Position numbers and translations under genes: made by a program
Shown: positions 12,607 to 13,675 of the stretch, one piece after another
Layout: each line of letters starts with the position of its first letter
Position numbering within the stretch: position 1 is the first letter of the stretch
Origin: Candidatus Yonathbacteria bacterium
GTDB taxonomy: Bacteria; Patescibacteriota; Minisyncoccia; Phycocordibacterales; UBA1550
Direction: 5' to 3'
Length of the DNA: 13,675 bases
Assembly (NCBI GenBank): GCA_003489395.1
Contig: DNMN01000038.1
Location: 1-13,675, forward strand
Notes under the pieces: generated by a model
What the model saw: the letters and a program-made list of their open reading frames with translations, nothing else
Told to the model about the DNA's origin: nothing
Database searches by the model: none

Positions 12607-12702
12607 AAAGAGAATTAGTAGAATCGGTGTCAGGAGTTTTTCAAAAAATAAAATGAAGAACCTGGAAATAAAAGAAAAGTTGAAATAATATCAAAATTAA
12701 AT

Positions 12703-12915
12703 ATGGCTGAAATCAAAACAATCGCTAGTTTAAATGAAAAAATCTGGTATAGGGGACTTAAGACCATCTATCTTCTTGTATATGCATTAACGTTGTATAT
12801 TACGATAATAGTCGATAAGGATTTCTATGAGGTACTTATCGCCGTTGCAATTTTTGAGGCTATTCGCCGTGCTTTTTACTATGTCGTTCTGGGGAACATT
12901 GAACCAAAGAGATAA
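12703..12915 (+). CDS. Small two-TM membrane protein, unknown function
   Basis: A 70-aa protein with a charged N-terminus (EIKTIASLNEKIWYRGLK), membrane segments at about 19-37 and 42-63 separated by VDKDFYE, and a basic C-terminus (NIEPKR). No catalytic motif or known family is visible. The 96 bp before it are AT-rich and hold no gene I can support. TAATAT-like sequences occur about 15 nt before the ATG, but no clear promoter. The next gene starts 12 nt after its stop, so the two are probably cotranscribed. Confidence 0.65.
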   Translation: MAEIKTIASLNEKIWYRGLKTIYLLVYALTLYITIIVDKDFYEVLIAVAIFEAIRRAFYYVVLGNIEPKR

Positions 12916-12927
12916 TACAACAGAGAT

Positions 12928-13245
12928 ATGCAAATTTTAGGAATAATTTTAGTTGGAATCGTAATTTTGGCTATCGTTGGAGGCGTATTTTCTTTGTTTA
13001 TTTTTTTACTACCATTCATTTTGGGGTTTGCTCTACTTGGGCTGGTTGTAGCAGGCGTTATTTTCATCTTGTACATCATTTTTCAGGTCGTCAAGAACCC
13101 AGTTTCAATAGAAAAAACATCAGAAGGTCAGGTCGAGCAGCAAGAGGCTGAAAGTGTGATAAATGACAACGATTCAATTCAACTAGATGACGAAATCGAT
13201 ATTAGTGTTGATAGTAATGATTATTTAGAGGATGAAAAACAGTAG
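12928..13245 (+). CDS. Two-TM membrane protein with acidic tail, unknown function
   Basis: A 105-aa protein whose first 55 residues are two hydrophobic helices (about 2-27 and 30-54) with a Pro-containing turn (LLPFILG). The remaining 50 residues are strongly acidic and polar (EGQVEQQEAESVINDNDS, LDDEIDISVDSNDYLEDE), probably disordered. Both ends could be cytoplasmic. It closes the run of small genes before the rRNA operon and is followed by a weak hairpin at 13278-13311. No family is recognised. Confidence 0.65.
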   Translation: MQILGIILVGIVILAIVGGVFSLFIFLLPFILGFALLGLVVAGVIFILYIIFQVVKNPVSIEKTSEGQVEQQEAESVINDNDSIQLDDEIDISVDSNDYLEDEKQ

Positions 13246-13277
13246 AGTCTAATCAAAACCCCTGCTTTTGCCTGTTA

Positions 13278-13316
13278 AAATAAGGGTAAAAGCCCCTAAA
13301 AACCCTTATTTCCCTT
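13278..13316 (+). terminator. Weak terminator-like hairpin before the rRNA promoter
   Basis: AAATAAGGGT (13278-13287) and ACCCTTATTT (13302-13311) are perfect 10-bp arms around a 14-nt loop, followed by TCCCTT. There is no long T-run. It likely ends the small-gene transcript. Confidence 0.45.
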
Positions 13317-13330
13317 GGTGAAAGTCATAC

Positions 13331-13359
13331 TTGACTTCTATTTGGCATAAGTATATACT
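13331..13359 (+). promoter_or_regulatory. rRNA operon promoter
   Basis: TTGACT (13331-13336), an exactly 17-bp spacer and TATACT (13354-13359). Transcription should start near 13366, giving a leader of about 265 nt before mature 16S. One of the two best promoter matches in the window. Confidence 0.8.
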
Positions 13360-13365
13360 GCCATA

Positions 13366-13630
13366 GCGCTTATAGAAGAGGCGCTTTTGTTTTCAGGAGA
13401 TTTCTTGTAAATAATGACGACCTTTGACAACTACATATATGTAAACATCTACGAGATTGTTTCGACTTTTCAGGTCGAGGCAATCTCACAAATTGGATTG
13501 CAAGTCCAAGTAAAAAAAGATTTGTTTGACCTTTAGCAGTTGAACAAATCTTGTGAGTAATAATTTCCGAAGGGAACATTAGAGAGAGTATTTTTTCTTT
13601 TGTTCCGTTCTTGAGAGTTGATTAAATTCT
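13366..13630 (+). other. 16S rRNA leader with several hairpins
   Basis: This gene-free stretch is the rRNA precursor leader. It contains a short 5' hairpin (13365-13369 with 13381-13385), a 12-bp palindrome TACATATATGTA (13432-13443), a two-part stem (13453-13459 with 13481-13487, inner 13462-13466 with 13474-13478), and a strong stem (13517-13530 with 13539-13552, 10 Watson-Crick pairs plus wobble extension). No boxA (TGCTCTTTAACA) or second promoter is convincing. Confidence 0.7.
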
Positions 13631-13675
13631 TTTTAAGAGAGTTTGATCCTAGCTCAGGATGAACGCTGGCGGCGT
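13631..13675 (+). rRNA. rrs: 16S ribosomal RNA, 5' end (partial)
   Basis: AGAGTTTGATC at 13638 followed by CTAGCTCAGGATGAACGC and TGGCGGCGT is the universal start of bacterial 16S rRNA. By alignment with E. coli position 8 the mature 5' end falls near 13631. The gene runs off the window. The 27F primer site carries TAG where most bacteria have TGG, a variant seen in CPR lineages. Confidence 0.97.

Noticed and set aside
12607..12702. Possible pseudogene remnant reading KRELVESVSGVFQKIK
   Set aside because: The frame has no start codon and only about 16 codons before a TGA; too short to support.
13424..13429. Second rRNA promoter (TTGACA)
   Set aside because: No acceptable -10 occurs 16-18 bp downstream.
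13370..13579. 69-aa minus-strand ORF in the rRNA leader
   Set aside because: It lies in a transcribed structured leader, has no promoter or start signal, and its composition is not protein-like.

Overview
The window reads as a piece of chromosome from a Candidate Phyla Radiation (Patescibacteria) bacterium, most likely a Parcubacteria/Paceibacteria-type lineage. The evidence is the 5' end of a 16S rRNA gene at the right edge with a Patescibacteria-like variant of the 27F primer site, tightly packed short genes, a dominance of small membrane or secreted proteins, a type IV pilin-like gene, a minimal SecD/SecF pair, and the Cys-rich 'NGSETGVDCGG' motif common in CPR membrane proteins. The standard bacterial code fits: genes end in TAA, TAG or TGA and no in-frame TGA interrupts them. 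The lineage is inferred from style and recognised motifs, not from a search.

Layout. 1-2000 (+): a terminator-like hairpin, then a two-gene unit of a single-pass membrane protein with a Cys motif and RodA. 2012-4048 (-): an operon with a GT4 glycosyltransferase, a small membrane protein and a pilin-like protein. 4091-7572 (+): a divergently transcribed polyprenyl-phosphate sugar-1-phosphate transferase, a self-contained 100-aa gene with its own promoter and terminator, an extended-SDR epimerase, and a PAP2 lipid phosphatase. 7573-8702: an intergenic region with DnaA-box-like sites and a 22-bp inverted repeat, then a small membrane protein and a secreted Cys-rich protein. 8703-9414: a Phd-like/MazF-like toxin-antitoxin pair with a palindromic operator candidate. 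9461-11971: secD and secF, separated by a 210-bp spacer with an elaborate nested inverted repeat and an unannotated 46-codon ORF ending 1 nt before secF. 12034-13245: four small genes of unknown function, one a ribbon-helix-helix candidate and three membrane proteins. 13246-13675: the rRNA promoter, a roughly 265-nt structured leader, and the start of 16S rRNA.

How the genes fit together. Most of the window serves the cell envelope: RodA polymerises septal or side-wall glycan, PAP2 may recycle the undecaprenyl carrier, the sugar-phosphate transferase and glycosyltransferase start and extend a surface polysaccharide, the epimerase may supply a nucleotide sugar, SecD/SecF drive export, and the pilin and Cys-rich protein are surface products.

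The most striking regulatory theme is that nearly every operon starts with a good -10 box only 6-9 nt before the start codon, implying leaderless mRNAs. One small gene (5536-5838) instead has a roughly 66-nt leader with a perfect AAGGAG Shine-Dalgarno. The best candidates for something undescribed are the secD-secF spacer element with its coupled small ORF, the 114-bp inverted-repeat element at 7611-7724, and a perfect 37-nt palindrome embedded in frame in the glycosyltransferase gene.
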